From Picochlorum sp. 'celeri' (Eukaryota; Chlorophyta; Trebouxiophyceae), in contig JAACMV010000011.1 in NCBI GenBank assembly GCA_010909725.1, positions 372,001 through 436,000 of the forward strand: a DNA stretch of 64,000 nucleotides, in the 5' to 3' direction. The notes under the pieces were generated by a model. The model did no database searches. It worked only from the letters and a program-made list of their open reading frames with translations, and was not told the DNA's origin. Below are positions 1 to 10,884 of the stretch, piece by piece. Position 1 is the stretch's first letter; each line of letters starts with the position of its first letter. The translations under genes and the position numbers were made by a program.

Positions 1-2
1 TT

Positions 3-707
3 GTGGATGACGTGTTATGCAGAGAGCTGATTTCACTTGGGGTAGTATTGCGTCCTCTGGAAGCTCGTTGGGATGTCCGTTTCAAGCAGATTGGGGAATT
101 TCATTCCAAGCATGGTCATTCCTTTGTGCAGCAAAGGGACAATGTTCCCGATGGACTATATGGGTGGGTGTTACAGCAAAGACAGTTGAGAAAACAGGGT
201 AGGCTAGATGAGTCAAGGGTGAAACGCTTGGATGCATTAGGTTTTGTTTGGGATGTTCAAGCTCATATTTGGCGACAGAATATGGAGTGTTTGAGAGAGT
301 TTTATGAAGAGCATGGGCACTGTCGTGTTCCTACACGATGGAAGAATTCTCCGCGATTGTATTCTTTTTTGCGGAGGGTTCAGAGTAGTAGCAAAAAGGG
401 ATTTGAGGATGTTCCATATGCAACACAGGAGGATGTGAAGAAACTGCATGCTTGGGGGGCTGTGAGAAGGTATCGTAAGTCATGGCATCAACGGTATGAA
501 GACGTGTGTCGTGTCAAAGCAGAATGTCAGAAGAGTGGGAGAATACCATACCAGTATTTGAAAGATAGCGGATTGGCAGCATGGGCTAGGAGTCAACGGT
601 TTGTCCACAGACAAGGGCTCCTGTCTCAAGAACAGCACAAGCTGTTGGACACTATGGGCTTTGATTGGGAGGGTTCTGACTGGTCCTGGTTGACGAAGAG
701 CCCATGA
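3..707 (+). CDS. Helicase-associated (HA) repeat protein, 5' truncated
   Basis: The reading frame is open at the left edge, so the N-terminus lies outside the window. The visible 234 residues contain three copies of the helicase-associated repeat: roughly residues 20-85, 88-152 and 160-228. Each has a W-x3-F/Y start, a basic H/G-H or S-G turn (KHGHSFV, EHGHCRVP, KSGRIPY) and an ending such as LDALGFVWD or LDTMGFDWE. HA repeats occur in large numbers in algal and stramenopile proteins, often without a helicase core, and are thought to bind nucleic acid. No helicase motif is visible in this part. It ends with TGA at 705-707, directly at a strong inverted repeat. The repeat family call is good; the molecular role is unknown. 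Confidence 0.75.
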   Translation: MDDVLCRELISLGVVLRPLEARWDVRFKQIGEFHSKHGHSFVQQRDNVPDGLYGWVLQQRQLRKQGRLDESRVKRLDALGFVWDVQAHIWRQNMECLREFYEEHGHCRVPTRWKNSPRLYSFLRRVQSSSKKGFEDVPYATQEDVKKLHAWGAVRRYRKSWHQRYEDVCRVKAECQKSGRIPYQYLKDSGLAAWARSQRFVHRQGLLSQEQHKLLDTMGFDWEGSDWSWLTKSP

Positions 708-741
708 TATCCAAGAGCATTTTCCTCTACCTCTTGGATAT
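707..741. repeat. 11-bp perfect inverted repeat (hairpin) after gene stop
   Basis: ATATCCAAGAG (707-717) and CTCTTGGATAT (731-741) are exact reverse complements separated by a 13-nt loop. The hairpin starts on the last base of the upstream stop codon, so it would lie at the very start of that mRNA's 3' UTR. Its function is not known. Confidence 0.7.
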
Positions 742-1465
742 TATGCGTATGCGGAGAAGTCGAGGCAGCGTGGCACTATCATAGGCGCCCAACACGAGTC
801 AGGGCCGGTGCCTAGGGCTTGACAGCAAAGTTTGTCCCTGGAGCGTATGCTGACTCAAGGATCCGGTCAAGGCACCGCTTCCATAGGACCCCGTTGATGA
901 ATAATCAATAACGTCTTGGACTAGGGCTAGGGTAATTATGCATCCCTTCTACTGGGTTGATGGATTTCCGTGGAGACAGTACCAATGCATAATAAATTAT
1001 TATTTCCTTGTAGATTCGCAACATTCTGCAATAATTAGCAAGAGAATACCTGCTATTCTTGACGCATTCGTGTTGCAACGTGTAAAATAGTGTCAACTGC
1101 AAGTGACTCAGAGATTGTCCCAAGGAGTGAAAGGTACGTCTTCGATGCGAAATAGAACTTGATGTGCACATAGTGTGTACATATGACAATGTAAGGAAGC
1201 ATTACGCTGAGCATTGTGAGGAATTGCCGCCATCCTCAAAAGCCCTAGATGTGCCAATGCACAAGGGCATGGCACGAGGTTGCCGACACGCATTTTGCTC
1301 CTCCCCGCCCGCATCGAATGTTTTTGAGGGATTACATGATGAAAATAGTACATGCATATGGGCCATATCTGGATTCGAAACTTTGAAGCGGATGGAACCC
1401 TAACCCTAGCAACTGTATGCTTGCAGAGTTTGACGTCACGTATTCGCAGAAAATAATTTACAGCC
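742..1465. other. Intergenic region upstream of the ammonium transporter
   Basis: No supported gene. It contains two telomere-like hexamer pairs in opposite orientation: CTAGGGCTAGGGTAA at 921-935 and AACCCTAACCCTAG at 1396-1409. The open frames on both strands show no recognisable protein. Confidence 0.5.
1396..1409 (+). promoter_or_regulatory. Telo-box-like promoter motif
   Basis: AACCCTAACCCTAG lies about 56 bp upstream of the ammonium transporter ATG. In land plants, telo boxes (AAACCCTAA) occur in promoters of highly expressed genes; that this copy works the same way is inference. It may equally be a chance or interstitial telomeric motif. Confidence 0.3.
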
Positions 1466-3121
1466 ATGTCTCTCTCCGAGAACGTAACCGCTACGTACTT
1501 TACGGACACCTATGGTGGCTCCTACGCTGGGGCCGCCGTCATGGACGCCACTGATGCTGACAATGCGTGGATGCTCCAGTCCGGTTACATGGTGTTCTTT
1601 ATGCAAGCTGGATTCGCTATGCTTTGTGCTGGATCTGTCCGTGCTAAGAACGCCAAGAACATTATTCTTCTGAATATTTTGGATGCATGCCTTGGATCCC
1701 TCTGCTGGTATGCCACTGGATATGCATTTGCATATGGTGACCCTGTTGAGAAGACATGGTACACCGACTGCGCCACTGGAACAACCACAACTGACGAACT
1801 CCCAGATGCCGAGGCCTACGAAGGTGACTGTACCAATGCTGAAGCTTCATGTGTTTGCGCTGACACCAACACTGGTGTTTTCAGTCTGACAACAAGCGTA
1901 CCACCAGGAGGTTTCTCATCCACTCAGCAGTTCATCGGAAACAGATACTTCTTCTTGACAAACACCGAAGATGTCGCTGATTACGCCTTCTGGTTCTTCC
2001 AGTTCACATTCGCTGCAACAGCCGCTACCATTGTGTCTGGAGCAGTCGCTGAGAGATGCAGACTCTGGGCCTACCTTTCCTATGAGTTGATCCTTGTCTG
2101 CTTTGTCTACCCAGTGGTTGCCCATTGGGTCTGGTCTGGATCTGGATGGGCTTCCGCCTTCAATGTTGAGAAGCGTCTTTTCGGAGTTGGAGTACTTGAC
2201 TTTGCTGGTGATGGACCTGTTCACATGGTTGGTGGATTTGCTTCCCTTGCTGGTGCCTGGATTCTCGGTCCACGTATGGGTCGTTTCGATGCTGACGGTA
2301 AGCCAGTGGATATGCCAGGACACAATGCTTCATTGACCCTTCTCGGTGTGTTCTTCCTGTGGTTCGGATGGTTCGGTTTCAATCCAGGATCCACTCTTGG
2401 CATTGCTGGATACTCTGGACTTGCTGCCCGTGTTGCCATCAACACCACCTTTGGAGCTGCCACAGGAGCCCTTACCACTCTGTTGATCGTCATGGCCTGG
2501 ACCAAGGTGACCACCGGAACATCTGTTGTTGATCTCATCATGGTTGGAAATGGAGCACTTGCTGGGCTCGTGTCTGTTACCGGACCATGCGGATGGATGG
2601 AGGTCTGGGCTGCCATCCCAACTGGAATCATTGGAGCTTTCGCCTACGTCGGATCTTCCAAGTTCATCCTCAATGTTCTCAAGGTTGATGACCCATTGGA
2701 TGCCATTGCCGTCCACGCTGGAGCTGGTATCTGGGGACTCCTCGCCACATCAGCCTTTGCCACTGAAACTCTTGCTGCTGCTGGAAACAACTACGGTTTC
2801 ATCATGGGAGGAAACGGAAACCTGCTCGGATGCCAGATCGTCATCATCCTGGCCATCTTCGCCTGGGTTATGGGTATCATGACTCCATTCTTCTTCCTCC
2901 TCAAGAAGGCCAACATGTTCCGTGTCCCACCAGAGGTTGAGTCTGCCGGTTTGGATGTGTCTCATCACGGAGGATCCGCTTACCCACATGACCCAGAAAC
3001 CGCAAAGGGTGCCGGAGCTGGTGTGTCAGTCACAGCTGAGATGATTGACAAGAAGATTGAAGAAGCTCTTGCCCGCAATGCTGGTGTCAAGCCACATGAG
3101 AGGGCAACTATGGAGGCATAA
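1466..3121 (+). CDS. AMT1: Ammonium transporter, AMT1-like
   Basis: Single-exon gene of 551 aa. Transports ammonium across the plasma membrane. It has the family signature DFAGDGPVHMVGG, and the two pore histidines are in GPVHMVGG and AIAVHAGAG. About eleven hydrophobic segments follow an extracellular N-terminus. A Cys-containing extracellular insertion sits between the second and third segments (about residues 95-160). The C-terminal tail carries LDVSHHGGSAY, equivalent to the regulatory LDxxxHGGxAY element that controls trimer activity by phosphorylation in plants and bacteria. Codon choice is strongly biased, with GGA for Gly and C-ending codons for Ile, Phe and Tyr, unlike neighbouring genes, which suggests very high expression. 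A TGTAA motif follows at about 3285. The start at 1466 is the first ATG after an in-frame stop. Confidence 0.95.
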   Translation: MSLSENVTATYFTDTYGGSYAGAAVMDATDADNAWMLQSGYMVFFMQAGFAMLCAGSVRAKNAKNIILLNILDACLGSLCWYATGYAFAYGDPVEKTWYTDCATGTTTTDELPDAEAYEGDCTNAEASCVCADTNTGVFSLTTSVPPGGFSSTQQFIGNRYFFLTNTEDVADYAFWFFQFTFAATAATIVSGAVAERCRLWAYLSYELILVCFVYPVVAHWVWSGSGWASAFNVEKRLFGVGVLDFAGDGPVHMVGGFASLAGAWILGPRMGRFDADGKPVDMPGHNASLTLLGVFFLWFGWFGFNPGSTLGIAGYSGLAARVAINTTFGAATGALTTLLIVMAWTKVTTGTSVVDLIMVGNGALAGLVSVTGPCGWMEVWAAIPTGIIGAFAYVGSSKFILNVLKVDDPLDAIAVHAGAGIWGLLATSAFATETLAAAGNNYGFIMGGNGNLLGCQIVIILAIFAWVMGIMTPFFFLLKKANMFRVPPEVESAGLDVSHHGGSAYPHDPETAKGAGAGVSVTAEMIDKKIEEALARNAGVKPHERATMEA

Positions 3122-3442
3122 ATTGCATGCATGTATCAAGATGCCAAACACAACCAAGAGATGATTATTATTTGATTTTCTCAATCACATTATCCATCAG
3201 AGAATGATTGTGTGAGACAGGTTGTTGTATGTGTGTGTACCATCATGTACGATTATACAACTTCTTGATTTTTTTTGCAACAACTTGTAACATATATACC
3301 ATTTTAATTCCCGTCCACACCAAGTGTATTTATATATTATTATTGTGTGCATGGAGTCTATCTGGTGATTACATGAAGATTAGAATTCTGCATATACCTA
3401 CTATGTGATGAAGATGATGACATCATTGTGATGATTAGAGCA
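3122..3442. other. Convergent 3' region between AMT and 14-3-3
   Basis: AT-rich sequence holding both 3' UTRs, with TGTAA near 3285 as a possible plus-strand polyadenylation signal of green-algal type. No gene seen. Confidence 0.5.
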
Positions 3443-4584
3443 TTACTCGGCCGCCTTCTCCTCCTCACGCCCATCATTGTCTTGCAAATCAGTCGTCCAC
3501 AGAGTAAGGTTATCTCGCAACAACTGCATAATCAATGTGCTGTCCTTGTATGACTCTTCTCCCAGTGTGTCCAGCTCAGCAATTGCCTCATCAAATGCCT
3601 GCTTGGCCAAATGGCATGCACGCTCTGGAGAGTTAAGAATCTCATAATAAAACACTGAGAAGTTCAATGCCAATCCCAATCGGATAGGATGGGTTGGTGG
3701 AAGATCCACCAGGGCAATATCCTGAGCAGCCTTGTATGCCAACAGTGTCTGCTCGGCAGCATCCTTTCTCTCCCCTCCAGTCTTGAACTCGGCCAGATAT
3801 CTGTGATAATCTCCTTTCATTTTCAAATAAAACACCTTGGACTCCCCATTCGATGCTGTTGGAATCAAATATTCATCCAACAGAGACAAGATGCTGTTGC
3901 AAATATCCTGCAACTCCTTCTCAACAACCTCCCTGTACTTTTTGATTCTCTTAACATGCTCATCATTCCCTTTGGATTCCTCCTTCTGCTCAATACTTGA
4001 GATAATCCTCCATGACGCACGACGAGTCCCAATCACATTCTTGTATGCAACAGACAACAAGTTTCTCTCCTCCACAGACAGCTCTTGCTCTTGCACCATC
4101 ATGGCCACCTTTTTCATCTCAGTAACCTGAATGTCATGACATGTACATAAAATCATTGAGTAAATATCCTCTAGCACAGGGAAGAAAACGGTCCAACGCC
4201 AACGCTCCGGTCGTGCCAACAATCACAACCCAAACGACGTGTATCCACGTCACAACCACCCAACCCATACAGTCCGCCATCTAAAAATATCCATAGTAAA
4301 TCCTGAAGCAACCTGATGGCGATCCCATGGAGGGGACACGGAACCAAGGAATGATTCCTCAGGGATCCGTGTTTCCGAGGACATACCATCCTGTTCCCGC
4401 ATGTACACCCCAAACCACATCCAATATCACATAGAAAATCACATGGGCGAGCAGTCAACACCAACAGAGAACCAGGTCTCAACGGAGGCCAAATCAACGG
4501 CTACCACGCACGCACCATCTCATCGTATCGCTCAGCCTGTTCGGCCAACTTGGCCATGTACACGCACTCTTCTCTATCAGCCAT
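3443..4584 (-). CDS. 14-3-3 protein
   Basis: Two exons: 4584-4516 and 4126-3443, with a 389-nt intron (donor GTGCGT, acceptor CAG); 250 aa. Splicing gives the conserved start [20 protein letters not shown] followed by [11 protein letters not shown]. Further family marks are [55 protein letters not shown] and the C-terminal [14 protein letters not shown]. 14-3-3 dimers bind phosphoserine/threonine proteins in the cytosol and nucleus and regulate enzymes, transporters and signalling. The phosphopeptide pocket residues (Lys, two Arg, Tyr) appear intact. The first exon is outside the long open frame and was found by translating the sequence upstream of the intron. The intron is the longest of those placed in this window. 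Confidence 0.95.
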
Positions 4585-4850
4585 TGTAAATAAATGTGTA
4601 TTTACATACTGCTGCATCGACGGTATCCTTGGGACCTGATTGATCTGATTACTCGGTTACTCTGTGTCAGATCGTCCGATCAAATCATTGGTTGAAGGGA
4701 CATGGTGCTATCGATCGATTCTGGAAGAGAGAGATGACAACACTTGTTCTTCTATTTACAATCATCACACATACACGTTTACATAACATATCAATAGCGA
4801 TCCCATCTCCATTCAATCAGTATAAGATTGGGGTTTCGTACTAAGTATAC

Positions 4851-5282
4851 TTATTGCTGCTTGGGAAATGACTGTGGTGCCCAGCGCTGAGAAGGAATTG
4901 GTCCTGCAGGCGTGGCATGACGAACTTCCAGAGATGTGCTCTTGGCAAACACGAGCGATCCTACTGCAGCAAGACCTCTGCACAGCATTTTTACATGGTC
5001 AGTCATTGGATCCATATAGGGGCAGGGTGGATATTCACGTACATGACGGCAATCAGGGTATTCCTCCTCCAGTGTTTTGGGTCTGGAAAGAAACCTCCCG
5101 CTGGGGACCAAATCTCTGCACATGATACGGATGATCCCACTGTGATGAATTCTCTCATATGATTGGATGCTATATGCTCTTGAATTAGTTCACTGTACGA
5201 ATACGTCAAGGAAAAATAGAGCAAGGAAGAAAAATCACGACGGACCTTTTGGTGCGTGTAAATCTCCTCCACCGCCTCCCAT
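4851..5282 (-). CDS. Small single-pass membrane protein, probable mitochondrial complex I accessory subunit
   Basis: Three short exons reconstructed here: 5282-5246, 5115-5043 and 4977-4851 (introns of 130 and 65 nt, donors GTCCGT and GTACGT, acceptors CAG), coding 78 aa. The protein begins MGGGGGDLHAPKE, continues IWSPAGGFFPDPKHWRRNT, has one membrane helix (LIAVIGLAAVGSLVFA) and ends with PIPSQRWAPQ. The Gly-rich start, the W-S-P-x-GG...P-x-x-W-x-R-NT segment and the PIPSQRW tail resemble small plant complex I membrane-arm subunits; this match is from memory of the family and is not certain. Exon 2 could instead start at another CAG (4 codons/14 nt earlier), but the chosen acceptor keeps frame and gives the more compact protein. 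Several larger open frames overlap it on both strands and are shadows. Confidence 0.55.
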
Positions 5283-5660
5283 GGTGGTGCAAGAGTAGTC
5301 TCTAGGTATAAATATTTGGTATTAATGGGGTTTCTGTCGGCGTGATGGGGAGGACATGCATGGACTCGAGAATCGCAGTTGTTTTAATTCCGAACTGTGG
5401 GATTAAGATATTCGTTGTTTTCCCAATGGGATCACATGAGTGACTTGTGCAAGCACTGTTGCTTAGTTCTTGGCATTCGTAATTCACTAGACGTATCACA
5501 ACAACAAGAAGAAGAGTAGTAGCGTCAAGGTGGCGGTCTCCTTGGACGAGGGAGTACATGTATTGATTTGATTTCAACAGTACTTGCCTTTATTATTTAG
5601 AGCATTCTCAAGAGGATCTAGTATCTGGTATTTGGGTCATTTATTGATTGATTTGAACCA
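5283..5660. other. Intergenic region, divergent promoters
   Basis: Lies between the divergent complex-I-like gene and UBC13. No gene, RNA or strong repeat seen. Confidence 0.4.
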
Positions 5661-6244
5661 ATGGATGGGCTTCCGAGAAGAATCATCAAGGTATGTTGGT
5701 TGCAGGGGTTTTGTCTTTCTTCTTCTCAACCCTGGTTGAACAACAACAAGGTGTTGTTCTTGTACATATCCTCAAGATGGGATGCGTCTTGATACGGACA
5801 AGTATACATGGTATGCAGGAGACGCAGCGGTTGATTAGTGAACCAGTGGAAGGTATTAGTGCTGCTCCAACAGAGGAGAATATGAGGTATTTCAATGTGA
5901 TTATATTGGGTCCTGGCTCATCTCCCTATGAGGGAGGTGTGTACAATTTGGAGCTATTTCTTCCAGAAGATTATCCGATGGCGGCACCAAAAGTACGGTT
6001 TTTGACCAAGATTTATCATCCCAATGTGGACAAGCTGGGGAGGATATGCCTGGATATATTGAAGGATAAGTGGTCTCCTGCATTGCAAATTAGGACAGTG
6101 TTGTTGAGTATCCAGGCGTTGATGAGTGCTCCGAATCCAGATGATCCATTGGATGAGAATATTGCAAAGCATTGGAAGACAGATGAGGCAGGTGCGATGG
6201 AGACGGCACGGGAATGGACCCGTATGTATGCATGCAAGCAGTAG
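5661..6244 (+). CDS. UBC13: Ubiquitin-conjugating enzyme E2 N (UBC13)
   Basis: Exons 5661-5690 and 5819-6244 (128-nt intron); 151 aa, the usual length. The 10-codon first exon gives [10 protein letters not shown] and joins to ETQRLISEP, the canonical UBC13 start. [19 protein letters not shown] carries the catalytic Cys87, and [17 protein letters not shown] is also conserved. With a UEV partner (Mms2/Uev1A), this E2 builds Lys63-linked ubiquitin chains in DNA-damage tolerance and signalling. Met near position 60-65 ([10 protein letters not shown]) and Leu/Ile E3-binding surface residues are present. The long open frame extends upstream into the intron, so an annotation starting at 5693 would have a false N-terminus. 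Confidence 0.96.
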
Positions 6245-6332
6245 TAGGTGTTATTATTACAGTAAAAAAATTGCGTGTTTACATTCTTTTCGTGTAAGTG
6301 ACTACAATGATGCTATTGTATATCTATCCTCT

Positions 6333-8881
6333 CTACGTGTGTTCTGTATCATCAGTGGCAAGAGATTTGTCAGTGATGGTCTCTAATGGTGAAATGAATT
6401 CTGCTGCCGATGTTGGTGTCCTATGAGGAGACGATTCTGTTCGGTCCATGGATGATTCTGGCCACAGATGAGATGATGTCTTGGAATACGATCTGTGCGA
6501 TTGCAGAATAGAGGTGGGGAATGAGTGGATGGAATGCAAGTCTCCAGATCCTCTTTCTGTGAGAGAGTTGCCTGATGACTGAGACATCAACACATCTACT
6601 GAAACCCATTTGCCATTATTGAATACGAGTTCAACGACACGCGTGTCATCTGTGTTTCTACTCGAGGTAAAACGCCGGACGTATGATAGTGGGAGAGAGA
6701 AGAAAATGTACACCAGCGAGACACCCACAAAGAAACACAGCGAGTACGTGTAGACAAAGTCTGGTAAATCCGAGCACCTGCAGAGGCATCACCATTGAAG
6801 AAGGTAAATATCTATAATGTATAGCATGGAACCATACTCAGATCACGTACACAAAGATGATGGCTAGAATGGCAAAGGAGGGAACCCATGGGAGCAGGAT
6901 TGATGGCACCTTCCATGATGTTGGTTCATACTCTAGAGGGCAGAGTATCAGCATGGACAGTGTGAGCACGAACCAAGCTACTACAAAATAGATAGAATCA
7001 AGCCGCCGAGTGAGTCTGTAGAAAATACCACATCCAATGGATACCCCATTAATGAGCAGTATATGAGCCCAGACAAGTAAACGATGTGTCTTCTTTGACA
7101 TTTTATGCTGTATTTTGCCAAGACCAAAGTTTTGAAATCTTCCAGGAGTTGCTTCCACTGTTCCATATTGTGTATATTTTAATTTAATGTCTGGATAGTA
7201 TCTCCTTGCTAGGAATGCATTGCATACAAGCCACAACGTTGCGAGGTAAATAAATGATGCAAGCTGCGCCAGGTCTCCATACGAGATGAATAGGGCAAAA
7301 ACACCAGCTGCTATTCCCATGATTATTTGTGCAACCAAGGGGGTCTGCGTCCTTGCGGAAATGTCAGACATGATTGGTGGGAGCATCCATTCTCTAGCAC
7401 CAACCATGAGGGTACGAGCGCCCGAGTACAATCCTACCAGAAGAGTTGTTGATATAGCAAATACGCCAGCTAAAGCAACGATATACTGCATCCAACCTAA
7501 ACCACGAAGGGTAAACCCGTAGACAAAAGCATCTTCATAGGCTCTTGCAGAATCTGGGGCACTGCATGGCACAGGATTTCCTGTGGCTGTATCGCTGCAT
7601 GCTTGCAACTCTTGCACGGTCACGAGGAATGACAGAGACAATGATAAGAAAATATAAATAGCTCCACTGATCCCGACGGTTGACATGATGGCTTTGGGGG
7701 TATCACGAATGTCCCTTGCCTGCAGCACACAATATGAATCAATCATATCAACCCTATTATTATGAGATATTGCAACACGTACCTCCTCCACGGCATTGCA
7801 GATGGCGTCAAATCCCGTATATGAGAATGCTAGAATTGCAAATGACTGAAACAAGCCATCTGCGCCATTTGGCAGAAAGTCATCAGCAAAATAGTCAGCC
7901 CGCGATTTAGCAAAAGCAGCAATCCCAGTGAAGATGAAAAAGAACAGTGCTGTTATATTGGCGCATGTCAGAAACAAGGAACTCTCTTTCATACCGAAAC
8001 AGAGAGCAACGGTCATGATGAGGACAAACGCAAAAGCTAGAAAGTCCAGAGTGACACCATTCACTTCTACAATGATGTCTGATAAAGGCACATTAAACAA
8101 CAGTCCAAAATACGCTACCAGTCCTCGTGCAACAGCTCCTTCTCCAAGAACATAATAGATGATCAGAAACCCTAGTGCAATTGCCGCCGGATACTCCCCA
8201 AGTGTTGCAAGTGCGTATGTGAATGCACTTCCAGCAACAGGATACTCCTGTACAATACAATCGCACACATTGAATCGCAGATACCACATACACACATGTA
8301 TAGTAGAATGCAACATACATTAGAAAACTCGGCATAACAGGCTGCAGCCGCCAAAAGAGGAATTCCAATCAAAGCATACCCAAGAAATGTTGCTGACCTG
8401 CAAAACACACAGACTCGTTATGCCTGAACACAAACGCCAAGCGCATGCCAACCCACGTACCCTGCTAGTTGACCTTGAACTTCACCAGTCACAATCAGAA
8501 CACCACTACCAACAACCAATCCTGTTCCAATCATGATCAAATCAAACAAGGTGAAGGACCTTCTTAGGTTGCCTTTCAACATGGACTGCAGCCAAAAGTA
8601 GCATATTACAGCGCTGAACGATTCTTCTCTCCATCCTCCATATGTAAACATACCTGATGAAGCTGTTCCTCTAGGGTTCGTGTCTTAAATGCCAGAGAAC
8701 TTAACAGACGTGGCAAATGCCGGAATGCCTGCCCAAACTCCCATGTCATCAGGTGCCTTCCAAGGTCCTCTTCATCTGGCTGAACGAACAAATCGTGAAT
8801 TAAGGTTGGGAAAAAGAGGATGATGGCCATGAAGAACTTTGACAGGCGTTCTGAGCCTGGGATTCTAAAAGAAAACGACAT
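6333..8881 (-). CDS. Cationic amino-acid transporter (APC superfamily, CAT type)
   Basis: Six exons: 8881-8654, 8585-8461, 8397-8319, 8247-7783, 7719-6851 and 6777-6333. The five introns are only 63-73 nt. Coding length 736 aa. Family marks are LFDLIMIGTGLVVGSG in the first transmembrane helix, the joined YAEFSNEYPVAGSAFTYALA, and FAILAFSYTGFDAICN followed by AVEEARDIRDTPKAIM. About 12-14 membrane helices are present. CATs import arginine, lysine and other amino acids at the plasma or vacuolar membrane; substrate cannot be read here. The open frame ending at 6838 is not the true end: a donor at 6850 joins to 6777 and adds the last helix (LCFFVGVSLVYIFF) and a long Ser-rich cytoplasmic tail. 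All exon joins keep frame. Confidence 0.88.
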
Positions 8882-9077
8882 TCCAGCTTCTGTTTCGTTT
8901 ATTTACGTCATCTTTCCACCAATGCCATGATATGGTACATATTTACAATAAATATTTGAAACAAATTTTAGAGAAGGCTTCTGCGCCTGTCTTTGCGCCA
9001 GCCGAAGAAGAATTTCTATGGCGATGTTTGCAGAGTCCTGAGATGCCTCTTTATTGTAGAATACAGAGGTTTTTATC

Positions 9078-10884
9078 TCAAGATTCATACAGTCGAGGGT
9101 CCACGAGGCACGTTGAGAAAGACTTGACATCGCACACGAATCCAGCATCTCTCCATTTCTTGAATCGCTGGCGTAAATGATTCTTTGGAATGGAAAACAC
9201 CCCAACACTGTCTTCGTAATAGAGAACCCTTGAATGAGACAAGAATTCCCTCACGACATCGATTAGCGATAATTTATCACCTTTCAAGGACTGCTTATAT
9301 CCTTTACCTTTTCCAGAAATGAATTTCAGTGCCATCGTGTCTCCACGCTCCACATAATCTGCAAACATTTCCTCCCAATGCTTGATGATGGCAAACTGGC
9401 ATGCCCATAGTCCTGTGCGATGGAGATCTGCGTGAGCCGTGAAGCCACGCTGCGAGATTTTTCGGCTTTTTCTTGATCCATGGATACTGTGAAAGATTCC
9501 GTCACCCCAAGCCTGATCGAAGATTTTGCACGCCCGGTGCAAGAACTGGTCTTTCTGAGGTGATGATTCAGTATCACACCAGGCTGACATGACTTCATCG
9601 AGCATAATATTATACAGGCCTCTATCTGGGCTCATATTGGATTGATGAAGAGATTCAAAGAGTTTCATCGCCTCATCGATACATCCTGCTGCCGTGTATA
9701 ATCGAACAGCCTCTGTCATGAGCGATACATCTGGGGGCTGTATTGTTGGCAGCGTACTTTTCAGCATTGCAAGTCCCTCTTCCACCCGATCCGATTCTCT
9801 ATACGCTCTCACTATTGCTGTATAATCTCTTGCATTTAAACTGATACCATGCACAGTGCTCATCTCATTCGCCGTCTCAAGGACATGATTCAAATCTCTA
9901 GCTGATGCATACGCCATGAGAATAGAACTCCACAGCCTATGTGGCATCTTGATCCGCCCTTGCTTCATCTCACCTACTAATGTCGTCACGACTTCCGAAT
10001 CATTGATTGTCCGAATACATGTTTTCATCAGCGTCGAGTATGTATGTGCATCAACTGACATGCCATTCCGTCTCATATCCTTGACCACATCAAAGGCTTG
10101 ATCTGGCATGTGATTCTCTGCATATACATCCATCAGCAATTTCAACATCTTTTTCGATGGTTTGATGTTCGCATCACGCATTATCTGAATAACAAAAGTA
10201 CAGAATCCTGGTCGCCGAGCCTTTTTTCCCTGTTCCAACAAAAGCATCCACATGGAAGCATGGGGCAATGGGCCGCAGTCTCCCTGTACATACTCCTGGA
10301 GCATATACTGACAATTATCAAACATGCCTGCCCTTGCATACATCTCTATTATCCTATATTTCATGTACATATCAGGGTGGGTGGGTCGCAACACATTCTG
10401 AAAAGCAATACTGTATAGCCTCAGTGCATCTGTAGGATCAGACTGCTGTAACCACTCGGTCATGCGTGTCACGGCTTTTTCTTGAGACGAAAAACCTTCG
10501 TAGAGTCCCCGAAGAATCCACATCGTTTCAATATCCCCTGCACAGCAATACAGCATGGTGATTCACTATATGCAACTCGAGTTGAACACACAAAAAAAAC
10601 AGTATTATTATTACTATGACTGCTACAGATCTCTCAATCCACATACCTGCGCCAGCAGATTGACGTAAACCACTGATAAAATCATCATCTTCGTGAGGAA
10701 TCCCACCAGAAACGCGAGTACCCACTTCCTTGCTTTTTGACTCTAGGCTCCTGTCTTGCTCAGGAATACTGATGGCGGTGTTTCTCACGACACCCTCGTG
10801 GATGCTTCTGATTGCAGCCACTCGTGGATCATTCAAACCACCCTTCAGAATCACACGATAGATACTCAGGCTCCTCCGCATCAT
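9078..10884 (-). CDS. Pentatricopeptide-repeat (PPR) protein
   Basis: Exons 10884-10647 and 10537-9078 (109-nt intron); 565 aa. The start MMRRSLSIYRVILKG is basic and without acidic residues, compatible with mitochondrial or plastid import. Tandem 35-residue helical repeats are visible, for example KMLKLLMDVYAENHMPDQ, HTYSTLMKTCIRTINDSE, RDYTAIVRAYRESDRVEE and SLMTEAVRLYTAAGCIDE. PPR proteins bind organellar RNA and act in its cleavage, stability, editing or translation. The C-terminal 170 residues after the repeats are long and basic with no DYW or clear SMR signature; this part is unassigned. The preceding open frame starts at a GTG, so the first ATG (10884) is preferred. RNA target unknown. 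Confidence 0.8.

Noticed and set aside
4868..5162. Plus-strand frames of 80-85 codons
   Set aside because: They overlap the reconstructed three-exon minus-strand gene and show no recognisable features.
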